Both the position numbers and the translations under genes were made by a program. 64,000 nucleotides of DNA from assembly GCA_965263345.1 (NCBI GenBank), contig CBDHHC010000004.1, positions 1 to 64,000 of the forward strand, in the 5' to 3' direction. The stretch is from CBDHHC01 sp965263345. GTDB taxonomy: Bacteria > Pseudomonadota > Alphaproteobacteria > Rhizobiales > CBDHHC01. The notes below the pieces were generated by a model. It saw only the letters and a list, made by a program, of their open reading frames with translations. It was not told where the DNA came from and did not search any database. Of this stretch, positions 9,649 through 18,042 are shown piece by piece. The first letter of the stretch is position 1, and each line of letters starts with the position of its first letter.

Positions 9649-10419
9649 TTAAAACAATTTCGAACCCTCTCGTAAGATGGAGACTGCTCCAGGTGTGAAC
9701 TTTCCTGTTTCGTCATGCATTACTATTCCCGACATAATGTGAATTGGGCCTTTGCTGGATTTAATACCCTGCACTAGAATTCTGCTGGCTGGCTGGCCTT
9801 GTTTTGAGTAAATTGGAAATATTTTTATGTTTCCAACACGTCTTTCCATAAAACTCAAGAGTTTTCCAAGTGTCTCTGTCAAATGTATAATTGTTATTGA
9901 GCCTTTTGGTTTTGTATGTGCAACCAGAAAACGTACCCACCTTTCCAGAGATTCATTATCATATATATGAGCTTGAGCCTTTAGCTGATCATTTGGATGT
10001 CTTACTTGAGCCTTATCATAAAATGGTGGATTCGCATAGCTATGGTCAAAACTGTCAGGCGAAAGGCCCATTGCTTTCCAACTATTTCCAGATGACGTCA
10101 CATCCCCTTCAATAATATGAAAATTATCCTTTAGATTATTATAATCTATATTTTCTTTTACAATTTTTACCAATTCTGGCTGTATCTCCAGACCTGTAAC
10201 ATTTAAGTTACCTACTCTTTTGGCCAAACATAGGCTTACGACGCCAGATCCAATTCCAGCTTCCAAGACCCTTTGTCCCGGTTTTGCTTCAACTGAAGAG
10301 GCCAATAAAACAGAATCAACTCCGGCTCTTGGGCCATTCTTAGTTTGCAGAATATTCAGCTGCCCCCCTAGAAATGTATCCTTTGTGACTTCAATTTTTG
10401 GCTCAGAAATTATATTCAT
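9649..10419 (-). CDS. tRNA1(Val) (adenine-N6)-methyltransferase-like protein
   Basis: SAM-dependent N6-adenine methylase of the TrmN6/YfiC type. SAM motif I is VLEAGIGSGVVSLCLAKR (about residue 50) and the catalytic motif is ANPPFYDKAQVRHPN. The opening segment (TKDTFLGGQLNILQ) and the GPRAGVDSVLLA block are typical of alphaproteobacterial members. The family methylates A37 of tRNA-Val in E. coli; that substrate is inferred, not shown. It lies 25 nt downstream of the DUF2007 gene, an arrangement seen in related genomes. Confidence 0.85.
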   Translation of the reverse strand: MNIISEPKIEVTKDTFLGGQLNILQTKNGPRAGVDSVLLASSVEAKPGQRVLEAGIGSGVVSLCLAKRVGNLNVTGLEIQPELVKIVKENIDYNNLKDNFHIIEGDVTSSGNSWKAMGLSPDSFDHSYANPPFYDKAQVRHPNDQLKAQAHIYDNESLERWVRFLVAHTKPKGSITIIHLTETLGKLLSFMERRVGNIKIFPIYSKQGQPASRILVQGIKSSKGPIHIMSGIVMHDETGKFTPGAVSILREGSKLF

Positions 10420-10444
10420 AGGATTATTTTAAAAGTTGTTGATT

Positions 10445-10675
10445 TTAATTTTCATTAATATCGGCATCTTCAAGAATTCTTTTTGCTCTTTGTAAATCTT
10501 CGTCAGGCACCATTATTCGTTGCGGAAGAATACCTATTGAACCTTCCATAATGCTCATGTGTGTGTCTAAAATTGTATGGAATATATCAGCATCCTTCAA
10601 TAAAGCTTGTATAAAGTTTAACAAAACTGGATTATTTGTACGTATTAATTCTTGCACATGTTGCTCCACTGTCAT
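10445..10675 (-). CDS. DUF2007 domain protein
   Basis: 76-residue cytosolic protein with the DUF2007 pattern: ELIRTNNPVLLNFIQALLKDA, then HMSIMEGSIGILPQRIMVPDED and RAKRILEDA. The domain is a small ferredoxin-like fold of unknown function, sometimes called a putative signal-transducing protein. It is first in a likely two-gene unit with the TrmN6-like methylase and is divergent from the polyprenyl synthase, with about 180 nt of shared upstream DNA. Confidence 0.85.
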   Translation of the reverse strand: MTVEQHVQELIRTNNPVLLNFIQALLKDADIFHTILDTHMSIMEGSIGILPQRIMVPDEDLQRAKRILEDADINEN

Positions 10676-10860
10676 TTTTATGACAAATAATTTATAAGTT
10701 TAAGTCCCATATTTGCATCATGATAAAAAAAAATAGGTGTATTATATGTGCGTCGATCTGGCTGGGACGACTTATGAGTTAAATGCTTGTATTATAAGTC
10801 TACAAATAAGAGAGTTATATTTCTATATAATAATAGAATAAAATATTGGAGATCAAACGT

Positions 10861-11877
10861 TTGGGAATTGTTATACCACTTACTGGAACAAGGGACGCTA
10901 AAGCGGGGATTAAACCTTTAATTGAACTAGTCGAGGAGGATATGGTCAGGGTTAACCGTATAATCCTGGATAAAGCCCATTCCAATGTCGATACGATCCC
11001 TGAGCTTGCTAAGCATCTTATTAACTCAGGTGGAAAACGCCTGCGCCCTATGCTTACATTGGCTAGTGCAAAAATGTGCGGCTATAATGATAGTGGGCAT
11101 GTGCACCTGGCAGCAAGTGTGGAATTTATGCATACAGCAACCTTACTTCATGATGATGTCGTTGATGAAAGTGATTTACGACGTGGTCGGAAAACTGCTC
11201 GAATGGTTTGGGGGAATCAAGCCAGTGTTTTGGTTGGTGATTATTTGCTTGGCCAGGCCTTTAAAATGATGGTTGGTGTTGGTTCACTAGGTGCCCTCAG
11301 TGTCTTATCGGATGCCGCTGCAGTGATTGCAGAAGGTGAGGTTATGCAACTATCCGTTGCAAAGAACATGAATACAAATGAAGAAGAATACCTTGCCGTT
11401 ATTACCGCAAAAACAGCGGCATTGTTCTCGGCTGCCGCTGAAGTTGGGGCCATAATTGCTGACCGACCTAAAACGGAACAATCTGCTCTTCGCACATATG
11501 GAAAAAACCTTGGCCTTGCTTTTCAACTTGTCGATGATGCACTTGATTATATTGGTGAAGAAGAGACATTAGGTAAGTCTGTTGGTGATGATTTTCGTGA
11601 GGGTAAAATCACTCTACCAGTTGTTATATGCTATCGAAATGCTGAGAGTGAAGAAAAAGACTTTTGGAAAAGAACCCTGCAAGAGGGTGATATCAAAGAT
11701 GGGGATTTAGAACATGCCCTTTCGTTAATGAAAAAATATAATGCGATAGATGAAACTATTGAAAGAGCCCATCATTACAGTACAATTGCGCGTGATGCTC
11801 TTAGTATTTTTTCTGAAAGTGATTATAAATCTGCGTTATTAGATGTGCTTGCCTTTAACATTAGCCGAACACATTGA
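10861..11877 (+). CDS. ispB: Long-chain polyprenyl diphosphate synthase (octaprenyl/decaprenyl type)
   Basis: trans-Isoprenyl diphosphate synthase making the ubiquinone side chain. The two Asp-rich motifs are HDDVVDES (FARM) and the later QLVDDALDYIG (SARM); GGKRLRPMLTLASAK is the IPP-binding block. No ATG precedes the conserved region. I use TTG at 10861 because GGAG lies 9 nt upstream; TTG at 10846 is the alternative, giving 343 residues. The 338-residue length fits IspB/DdsA rather than the shorter farnesyl synthase, which is encoded separately at 40 kb. Product chain length cannot be read from sequence alone. Confidence 0.92.
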   Translation: MGIVIPLTGTRDAKAGIKPLIELVEEDMVRVNRIILDKAHSNVDTIPELAKHLINSGGKRLRPMLTLASAKMCGYNDSGHVHLAASVEFMHTATLLHDDVVDESDLRRGRKTARMVWGNQASVLVGDYLLGQAFKMMVGVGSLGALSVLSDAAAVIAEGEVMQLSVAKNMNTNEEEYLAVITAKTAALFSAAAEVGAIIADRPKTEQSALRTYGKNLGLAFQLVDDALDYIGEEETLGKSVGDDFREGKITLPVVICYRNAESEEKDFWKRTLQEGDIKDGDLEHALSLMKKYNAIDETIERAHHYSTIARDALSIFSESDYKSALLDVLAFNISRTH

Positions 11878-11942
11878 CGGGTTTTTAAAACTTAATATAC
11901 TGCTTTAAGTATTTTTTTGATATACTAACCAGAGTATTTTTT

Positions 11943-12566
11943 ATGGATGATTCTAATGACCATCAAATAACGACGATTGATGATCTAGAAAAATTATATG
12001 ACCATCCGCAAAAGCGTTCCTTGGTTAAAGAAATCTCATATATATCAGAACATTATGCAAGATTTATAGAAAAATCACCATTTGTAATTATTGCTTCAAG
12101 TGGACCTGATGGTTTGGACTGTTCTCCAAGAGGAGACCCTCCTGGTTTTGTTCGCATTATTGATGAAAAAACTCTTATGATCCCTGATCGTAGAGGCAAT
12201 AATCGTATTGATACATTACGTAATCTTATCATTGACCCAAGGATCTCATTGCTTTTTCTTATTCCGGGCATTGGAGAAACATTACGCGTTAATGGAACTG
12301 CAAAAATCGTATCAGAACCAAATTTATGTAAATCTTTTGAACTACAAAACAAAGTTCCACAATCTATCTTGGTGGTGAATGCTGAACAGGTTTATTTTCA
12401 ATGTCAGAAAGCCTTGGTAAGGTCTGGATTATGGAAGGCGGAACACCATATTACAAGATCCACTCTTCCAAGCATTGGCGATATAATACAGGGCCTTGAC
12501 GCTGAATTTGATGGTTCATCCTATGACCAAAATTATCCAGAGTATTTGAAAAAGACGATTTATTAG
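11943..12566 (+). CDS. Pyridoxamine 5'-phosphate oxidase-family flavoprotein (MSMEG_1061-like)
   Basis: Split-barrel FMN-binding protein. Key segments are PFVIIASSGPDGLDCSPRGD, the phosphate-binding IPDRRGNNRIDTLRN and the strand FLIPGIGETLRVNG. These match the MSMEG_1061 subfamily, whose members are small FMN oxidoreductases of unknown substrate rather than vitamin B6 enzymes. About 207 residues, typical. Its 3' end overlaps the convergent outer membrane protein gene by 4 nt, so there is no room for a terminator between them. Confidence 0.85.
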   Translation: MDDSNDHQITTIDDLEKLYDHPQKRSLVKEISYISEHYARFIEKSPFVIIASSGPDGLDCSPRGDPPGFVRIIDEKTLMIPDRRGNNRIDTLRNLIIDPRISLLFLIPGIGETLRVNGTAKIVSEPNLCKSFELQNKVPQSILVVNAEQVYFQCQKALVRSGLWKAEHHITRSTLPSIGDIIQGLDAEFDGSSYDQNYPEYLKKTIY

Positions 12567-13765
12567 AATTTATATACAAATGCTATCCTGATCGCATGAA
12601 TATCGGGATCGTAAGTCAATGATTCTCTACCAATATCTACGTTTTGCTCATCAAATGATGTGTAGGCATATTCTAATCTTGCTGACCAATTGTTATCAAA
12701 TTTATGTTCTGCCCCAATACCCACAAGGAAACCATTTAGAGTATCTGAACTTCTAACACTCTGCCCCGCAGTTTTTATTTCTGTATCAAAATTTGCCCAA
12801 GCGACACCTGCTGTTGCATACAATAGTGTATCTGGCGCGACCAAGTACCCAACTCTTAATTTTATTGCTGCCAACCAATCCGCATTTACAGATAGTGTTG
12901 TTTGAAGGTCAGTCGCTGAAGACTCATTGTTTAAACTGGATAATTCTGCCTCTATACCATAAACGACTTTGTCTTTCTGCCAATTTTTACCAGCAAATAT
13001 ACCTATTGTACCTCCACCGTCTCCATCTAGAGCAGAACGGCCAATGTGTGTTCCTGCGTATATTGCCTTCCAGCGAAGGTATCGTTCACTCTCAAAGAAT
13101 TCAAGTTGATGATCATGTGAGACTTTCTTTAGAGCTAATTGCCTTTTTTTTCGTTCTTTTTTACTTTCCTTCTTTGTTGCTTTATATACTTTGGATCCCC
13201 ACTTCTTTATCCATTTTTTTGCTTCTTTTTTGCTTGCCGCTTCTGCGCGTTTTTTTGCAGCAGCTTTTTTACGTTCTTCGGCCTTCTTCTTTGCGATCTC
13301 GGCAGCTGCTGCCTTTCTGGCGGCTTCCAATTTTCTTGCTTCTTCTGCTTTTTTGGCTTTCTCTGCTGCAATTCTCTTTTCTTCTGCTTTTCGAGCTTCT
13401 TGCAATTTTCGAGCTTCTTCCTCCTTTAGAGCTTTTTGCGCAGCTTCTCTTAGTTCTTTGATTTTTTTTGCTTCATGAGCTTTACGCTCCTGTTCAGCTT
13501 TTTTGGCAGCTGCTGCTTTTTCTGCTTCTTCGCGCTTTTTCTTTTCTTCTAGCTTTTTCTCGTCTTCTTCTTTTTTCTTTCTGGCTGCTTCCTTGGCTTT
13601 TTCTGCTTCAAGGGTGCCCGTCGCTAATGCAAATCCTTCAACCGTATTTTGTTTATTATTTGTACTGTTTTGCGCAAAAACACTGGTTGAAGAGATGAAT
13701 ATGAGAAACAGAATAAGAAATGCTGAACTGATGGTGTTTGTTTTTGTAATGCAGGCTGTTATCAT
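12563..13765 (-). CDS. Outer membrane beta-barrel protein with long TolA-like Lys/Ala/Glu helix
   Basis: Residues 1-31 are a signal peptide ending in SVFAQ. Residues 50-215 are an extreme Lys/Ala/Glu/Arg helix (KKEEDEKK, AEEKRIAAEKAKKAEEARK) resembling TolA domain II. From about 230 to the end is an 8-strand porin-like barrel of the Omp25/PF13505 type (YAGTHIGRSALDGDGGGTIGIFAG, YGIEAELSS, LRVGYLVAPDTLLYATAGVAW, WSARLEYAYTSFD) ending in the outer-membrane signature VYKF. The helix would cross the periplasm and could contact peptidoglycan or inner-membrane partners (inference). The 9-bp inverted repeat at 13816-13839 lies in the upstream leader. Confidence 0.85.
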   Translation of the reverse strand: MITACITKTNTISSAFLILFLIFISSTSVFAQNSTNNKQNTVEGFALATGTLEAEKAKEAARKKKEEDEKKLEEKKKREEAEKAAAAKKAEQERKAHEAKKIKELREAAQKALKEEEARKLQEARKAEEKRIAAEKAKKAEEARKLEAARKAAAAEIAKKKAEERKKAAAKKRAEAASKKEAKKWIKKWGSKVYKATKKESKKERKKRQLALKKVSHDHQLEFFESERYLRWKAIYAGTHIGRSALDGDGGGTIGIFAGKNWQKDKVVYGIEAELSSLNNESSATDLQTTLSVNADWLAAIKLRVGYLVAPDTLLYATAGVAWANFDTEIKTAGQSVRSSDTLNGFLVGIGAEHKFDNNWSARLEYAYTSFDEQNVDIGRESLTYDPDIHAIRIAFVYKF

Positions 13766-14105
13766 TTTTTTTACTTACATTTTCGTTTTTTTCAAATCCG
13801 CAAAACCTAAAATAACATGAGATTTCCTCTAATCTCATGCTAATTAAATTTTTAAAGTCAGATGCAATTCCCAATTTCCCCAGATCATATATCCACTGAA
13901 GTAAGGCATCTTCTTGAAGGAAAGTAGAGTTTTTTGTGGATTTGCTCTCTAAAATGACTTTTTATTAATTTATGTTTTATAATAAGTTTCATGAAAAAAG
14001 CGCTGGAAATAAAAGAAATATGAAAAATTTGGGTTGGTTTAGGTAAATTCTATCTTGACCTGGCTTAATAAAACAGGCAAAACCCAGATCTCATCATATA
14101 TTTGT
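13766..14105. other. 340-nt gene-free stretch between the omp gene and tRNA-Pro
   Basis: It contains the inverted repeat at 13816-13839 and presumably the promoters of the minus-strand omp gene and the plus-strand tRNA-Pro. The rest is AT-rich, and I see no further gene. Confidence 0.5.
13816..13839 (-). promoter_or_regulatory. 9-bp perfect inverted repeat in the omp leader
   Basis: Arms CATGAGATT and AATCTCATG flank a 6-nt centre (AGAGGA on the minus strand), 51-74 nt upstream of the omp ATG. As DNA it could be an operator; as RNA it would form a 5' UTR hairpin presenting a purine-rich loop. Which applies is unknown. Confidence 0.5.
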
Positions 14106-14182
14106 CGGGGCATAGCGCAGCCTGGTAGCGCACCTGGTTTGGGACCAGGGGGTCGCAAGTTCGAATCTTGCTGCCCCGACCA
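14106..14182 (+). tRNA. tRNA-Pro (UGG)
   Basis: Complete cloverleaf: acceptor CGGGGCA/TGCCCCG, D-arm containing AGCGCAGCCTGGTAGCGC, anticodon stem CCTGG/CCAGG with loop TTTGGGA giving anticodon TGG, T-arm GTTCGAATC, discriminator A and an encoded CCA. It lies 47 nt upstream of the NDUFS4-like gene. Confidence 0.97.
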
Positions 14183-14229
14183 TTTCCTAAAAAAGCTTAG
14201 TCACGTTAAGTTTAGTTTGGATTGCATTT

Positions 14230-14535
14230 ATGGTTGCTAAAATATTTAAACCTTCAAAAACAGCAATGCAGTCTGGTTCTGCTCGTACTAAAAAGTGGGT
14301 GTTGGAATATGAACCAGAAGCAGCCAGGCAAATTGACCCTTTAATGGGATGGACAAGCTCTGGCGATATGAAATCTCAGATCCGTATGATGTTTGACACA
14401 AAAGAAGATGCTGTGTCCTACGCCAAACGAAATAAAATTGAATTTGTTGTTACAGAGCCTAAAAAGCGCAAAACTACAAAAAAATCATATTCTGATAATT
14501 TTAGATTTGGCCGCTTGCAGCCTTGGACACATTGA
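14230..14535 (+). CDS. NADH dehydrogenase accessory subunit, NDUFS4/ETC complex I 18 kDa type
   Basis: Accessory (not catalytic) subunit of respiratory complex I, kept in alphaproteobacteria and mitochondria. Recognisable sequence: KIFKPSKTAMQSGSARTKKWVLEYEP, PLMGWTSSGDMKSQIRM, F-(x)3-EDAVSYAKRN and the C-terminal YSDNFRFGRLQPWTH. The 101-residue length is normal. The tRNA-Pro/NDUFS4 pairing is a recurrent alphaproteobacterial arrangement. The ATG at 14230 immediately precedes the conserved start. Confidence 0.93.
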   Translation: MVAKIFKPSKTAMQSGSARTKKWVLEYEPEAARQIDPLMGWTSSGDMKSQIRMMFDTKEDAVSYAKRNKIEFVVTEPKKRKTTKKSYSDNFRFGRLQPWTH

Positions 14536-14563
14536 GAATTTTCACAAATAATCACCAGGAATA

Positions 14564-15658
14564 TTAAGCAACAATTGTAATTTTATTGGCGGCTCTTGTT
14601 ACGCCTGTATATAACCATCTTTTTTGGTTTTCTTTAAAAGCCCAACTCTGGTCAAAAAGGACGAGATCATCCCATTGTGAACCTTGTGACTTATGAACTG
14701 TGAGTGCATAACCATAATCAAATTCATCTGATTTATTTCTTGCACTGTAAGCCAATTGATTTTCCTTACCTTCAAAGAAGAAAGGATGCACTTTCACCCT
14801 AACTGATTTACGAGAAATGCTATCCTCAGGGCTCAGTTCTAGTTTTAATAAGCCCTTATGCGTGCCATTCAAACTATCAACAATCCAGGTTCCACCATTC
14901 AATAACCCCTTAGCTTTGTCATTCCTTAAGCATACCAATTTGTCTTCACTTACAGGATATGTATCTTCAAAGCCTCTCAATTGTCTGATTCGACCATTAA
15001 ATTGTCGTCTTGTTTTATTGATGCCCACCAGGACTTGGTCTGAAGCGAGAATATCATCCGCATCAATCTCACTTTGGGGAATAATCCGGCTCTCACCATA
15101 AGTGCCATAATCAATTGATTTGCCTTCTCTTATATCCATTGATATAGCAATTATAGGGTTATCTGAGGCTTGTCTGTGCACCTCCGTTAACATGATATCT
15201 GGTTCTGCCTCTGTAAAAAAACCTCCTCCTTTGACAGGGGGGAGCTGTGCCGGATCTCCTAATACTAAAACTTTTGTATCAAAAGATAGCAGATCTCTCC
15301 CAAGTTCTTCATCAACCATCGAACATTCATCAATGATTATTAGATTTGCTTTTGCCGCGTCACAATCACGTTTAATTGCAAAAATAGGCGTTTCAGATGT
15401 GACTTCCCCATCAGGCCTATATATCATGGAATGTATTGTGGATGCCCCTTCACAACCTTTGGTTCTTAAGACGTGGGCAGCTTTACCAGTATATGCGCCA
15501 AACATAACGTCCCCATCAACATACTGGGCTATATGCTTGGCTAACGTAGTTTTGCCTGTTCCAGCATAACCAAATAACCTAAAAACCTGACTGGATGGTT
15601 CTTGAAGCCACTCTGAAACCTGACATAATGCTTTATCTTGTTGGGGAGACCACTTCAT
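14564..15658 (-). CDS. RecD/Dda-like superfamily 1 DNA helicase (AAA_30/UvrD_C_2)
   Basis: ATP-dependent 5'-3' DNA helicase-like protein. Walker A is GYAGTGKTTLAKHIA near residue 30, Walker B is LIIIDECSMVDEE, motif III is VLVLGDPAQLPPV, and the C-terminal UvrD_C_2 segment contains YALTVHKSQGSQWDDLVLFD and YTGVTRA. At 364 residues it is close to phage T4 Dda and much shorter than RecD2. Similar short helicases occur both in phages and on alphaproteobacterial chromosomes; no phage genes flank it here. Convergent with the NDUFS4 gene. Confidence 0.9.
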   Translation of the reverse strand: MKWSPQQDKALCQVSEWLQEPSSQVFRLFGYAGTGKTTLAKHIAQYVDGDVMFGAYTGKAAHVLRTKGCEGASTIHSMIYRPDGEVTSETPIFAIKRDCDAAKANLIIIDECSMVDEELGRDLLSFDTKVLVLGDPAQLPPVKGGGFFTEAEPDIMLTEVHRQASDNPIIAISMDIREGKSIDYGTYGESRIIPQSEIDADDILASDQVLVGINKTRRQFNGRIRQLRGFEDTYPVSEDKLVCLRNDKAKGLLNGGTWIVDSLNGTHKGLLKLELSPEDSISRKSVRVKVHPFFFEGKENQLAYSARNKSDEFDYGYALTVHKSQGSQWDDLVLFDQSWAFKENQKRWLYTGVTRAANKITIVA

Positions 15659-15932
15659 TTGTTAATTCTTTACCTGAAGCTTTAACTAAGAATCTTTTCA
15701 AAAGTTTAAGATAGTTCTGAGTCTATTACAATTTTAAATCATCTATAATCTGGGAATTGCTGAGAAATTTTGATTAAAAAACTAAAAGAACTTGTAGATA
15801 ATCTGCTCACGGTTAGTTGAACCGAGTTGATGCCATAACATATACACAAAATGTGGTTTATCAATTATGTCTAGTATATCAGAGTGTGCTCCACTTTGCA
15901 TATCAACTACATATTCTTATAGGGAGAATAAA

Positions 15933-16259
15933 ATGAGCAAAAAAATCGCAACTGCCGCTATCATCGCTGGTGCTGTTGCTGCAGCTACTGCAGCATCATC
16001 TCTTTCAACTACATCTGCTTTAGCTGAAGAAGGTGCCAAAGAAAAGTGCTTTGGTATTTCTCTTGCTGGTAAAAATGACTGTGCTGCTGGACCTGGTACA
16101 ACTTGTGCCGGTACATCTACAGTAGATTACCAAGGTAATGCTTGGACTCTTGTTCCTAAAGGATCATGTGAAGGCTTGGCATGGGACAAATTCCTTCCAG
16201 AAGGCCGTAAGGGCAGTCTAACTGAACTTGAGCGCGACCTGCCGAAGAAAAAGTCTTAA
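15933..16259 (+). CDS. bufA: BufA-type bufferin precursor (DUF2282)
   Basis: Precursor of a Cys-rich periplasmic RiPP metallophore. A signal peptide (MSKKIATAA... ending STTSALA) precedes a core with four cysteines in family contexts: EKCFGISLAGKNDCAAGPG, TTCAGTSTVDYQG and VPKGSCEGL. In characterised bufferins the DUF692 enzyme BufB modifies cysteines and the product binds copper. The ATG at 15933 is preceded by AGGGAG; an upstream in-frame start at 15867 lacks a good ribosome site and would spoil the signal peptide. It is first in the bufA-bufB-bufC-doxX unit. Confidence 0.9.
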   Translation: MSKKIATAAIIAGAVAAATAASSLSTTSALAEEGAKEKCFGISLAGKNDCAAGPGTTCAGTSTVDYQGNAWTLVPKGSCEGLAWDKFLPEGRKGSLTELERDLPKKKS

Positions 16260-16292
16260 TTTTATAAATGATCAATGAGGAGGACCCTTTTA

Positions 16293-17186
16293 ATGTCTAT
16301 TAATAGCTATGATTGTGGGTCTTTAATTCCAAATAAATCTGGTGTTGGGCTCAAGCCTGATCACTATTCTCATATAATTGACACGCAGCCATCTATTGGC
16401 TGGTTCGAAGTGCACCCTGAAAATTATATGGGAGACGGAGGGCCTCCTCATCACTATCTTCGTACAATTCGCAATGATTATCCTCTTTCTCTGCATGGTG
16501 TTGGCCTCTCTATTGGTGGCGCGAAAGAGTTAGATCAAGACCATCTTAATCGTTTAAAGACACTCGTTGAGCTTTATGATCCTGGGCAATTTTCTGAACA
16601 CCTTGCTTGGTCAACTCATGACGAAGGTTTCCTTAATGATCTGCTTCCTCTGCCATATACAGAAGAAACTTTGAAAACTGTATGTGAGCACATTGATCAG
16701 GTTCAAAACCATATTGGCCGTACTATGCTTTTAGAGAACCCGGCAACTTATGTGGTGTTTGAAGAAAATGATTATGAAGAAATCGATTTCCTCCAAGAAA
16801 TCGTAAAGCGCACTGGTTGCGGCTTGCTACTTGATGTGAATAATGTTTATGTTTCTTGCACCAATCATAAACGAAACCCGAAAGCTTATATTCAAAACTT
16901 TCCAGTGAACCATGTTAGGGAAATTCACCTTGCTGGACATGCTGAAGACGTAGATGATGCTGGAGATAGATTGCTTATTGATGCCCATGATCGTCAAGTT
17001 ATTGATGAGGTTTGGGACCTCTATAAAGATGTTCTGTCAAAGGGCGGAGCAATTCCAACTCTGATTGAATGGGATACTGATATTCCTGAGTGGGATGTTT
17101 TATTTGCGGAAGCTAAACTTGCTGATGATCTATTAACGCAACAAGCAGCGCTATCATCAGAAGATAAAGTTATGGAAGTCGCTTAA
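16293..17186 (+). CDS. bufB: BufB-type DUF692 multinuclear non-heme iron enzyme
   Basis: TIM-barrel oxidative enzyme (MNIO family) that converts Cys residues of BufA to heterocycles. Metal-ligand contexts are visible: the N-terminal GVGLKPDHYSHI and WFEVHPENYMG, LSLHGVGLSIGG, FSEHLAWSTHD, LLENPATYV, GLLLDVNNVYVSC, REIHLAGHAED, DAHDRQV and LIEWDTDIP. Length 297, normal. The ATG at 16293 is chosen because GAGGAGG ends about 9 nt upstream; the ATG at 16275 overlaps that site. BufC starts immediately after its stop. Confidence 0.95.
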   Translation: MSINSYDCGSLIPNKSGVGLKPDHYSHIIDTQPSIGWFEVHPENYMGDGGPPHHYLRTIRNDYPLSLHGVGLSIGGAKELDQDHLNRLKTLVELYDPGQFSEHLAWSTHDEGFLNDLLPLPYTEETLKTVCEHIDQVQNHIGRTMLLENPATYVVFEENDYEEIDFLQEIVKRTGCGLLLDVNNVYVSCTNHKRNPKAYIQNFPVNHVREIHLAGHAEDVDDAGDRLLIDAHDRQVIDEVWDLYKDVLSKGGAIPTLIEWDTDIPEWDVLFAEAKLADDLLTQQAALSSEDKVMEVA

Positions 17187-17957
17187 ATGCAGTGGCAAGA
17201 TATCCAAAATACATTCTCAAATGCATTAAAAAACGCAGATCTTGATGTTCCTGATGCCGTTGGAAAAACGCAAAACACCCCATCTTTAAAACGTTTTAAC
17301 GTATATAGAAATAATGTCGTAGTTAGCCTTACAGAGTCTCTTAAGGCTGGTTTTCCAGTTGTTGCCGAATTGGTGGGTGATGATTTTTTTGGTGCTATGG
17401 CACGTGTTTATATCGATCAGCATTTACCAAAATCCCCTGTTCTTATTCATTATGGTAATAAGTTCTCTGATTTTATTTCTAAATTTGAACCTGCGCAAAA
17501 ACTTCCTTTTCTTAAAGATATTGCACGTGTTGAACAGGCTTGGACAGATGCTTATAATGCTAAGGATGAAACATCGATAAGTATTGATGCTATTGGTCAG
17601 TATGAAGAGCATGCTATTCCAAATTTAGAATTCGTACTGCATCCCTCATTGTCACTTATAAAATCAGATTTTCCTGCCTTATCTATATGGAATGCCCATC
17701 AACAAGATAATAAAGAAGAGCTTTTGCAAAACATCGAAAATGCTCCTGAACATGCCGTTATTGTTCGTCCTCTGCTTGATGTTAAGGTGATTATGGTATT
17801 ACCAGAGGTTTTTGATTTTATTTTTGAAATCAAACATAAGAAAACTATTTCAGAGGCGATGGAAGTCTTAGGCGAGCAGGCTAATGAAAACCTTGCGGGC
17901 ATCTTAAAACTTTTATTCGATACCGGTTCTGTCATACAGTTGAAACTCAGAGCATAA
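17187..17957 (+). CDS. bufC: BufC-type DUF2063 partner protein
   Basis: DUF2063 protein, the recognition/chaperone partner of DUF692 enzymes in bufferin-type pathways. The N-terminal domain shows LKRFNVYRNNVVVSLTESLK and GFPVVAELVGDDFFGAMARVY; the middle has HYGNKFSDFI and LPFLKDIARVEQAW, and the C-terminal half is a winged-helix-like region (LKLLFDTGSVIQLKL). Its start directly follows the bufB stop (TAA-ATG), so translation is coupled. 256 residues, usual size. Confidence 0.93.
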   Translation: MQWQDIQNTFSNALKNADLDVPDAVGKTQNTPSLKRFNVYRNNVVVSLTESLKAGFPVVAELVGDDFFGAMARVYIDQHLPKSPVLIHYGNKFSDFISKFEPAQKLPFLKDIARVEQAWTDAYNAKDETSISIDAIGQYEEHAIPNLEFVLHPSLSLIKSDFPALSIWNAHQQDNKEELLQNIENAPEHAVIVRPLLDVKVIMVLPEVFDFIFEIKHKKTISEAMEVLGEQANENLAGILKLLFDTGSVIQLKLRA

Positions 17958-18042
17958 ATAAAATAAGCTTAAGTGGAAGAGAGTTTATACTCATTTCTTT
18001 TCAAACTTAAAACGATATAAATAAAGATAGGGAGACAGGCAT

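Noticed and set aside
13139..13820. Several long plus-strand ORFs opposite the Lys/Ala/Glu helix
   Set aside because: They are Phe/Leu/Ser shadows of the repetitive antisense coding sequence.
13656..13874. 72-codon ORF overlapping the omp signal peptide on the same strand
   Set aside because: Out of frame with the well-supported omp gene, no ribosome site and no conserved features.
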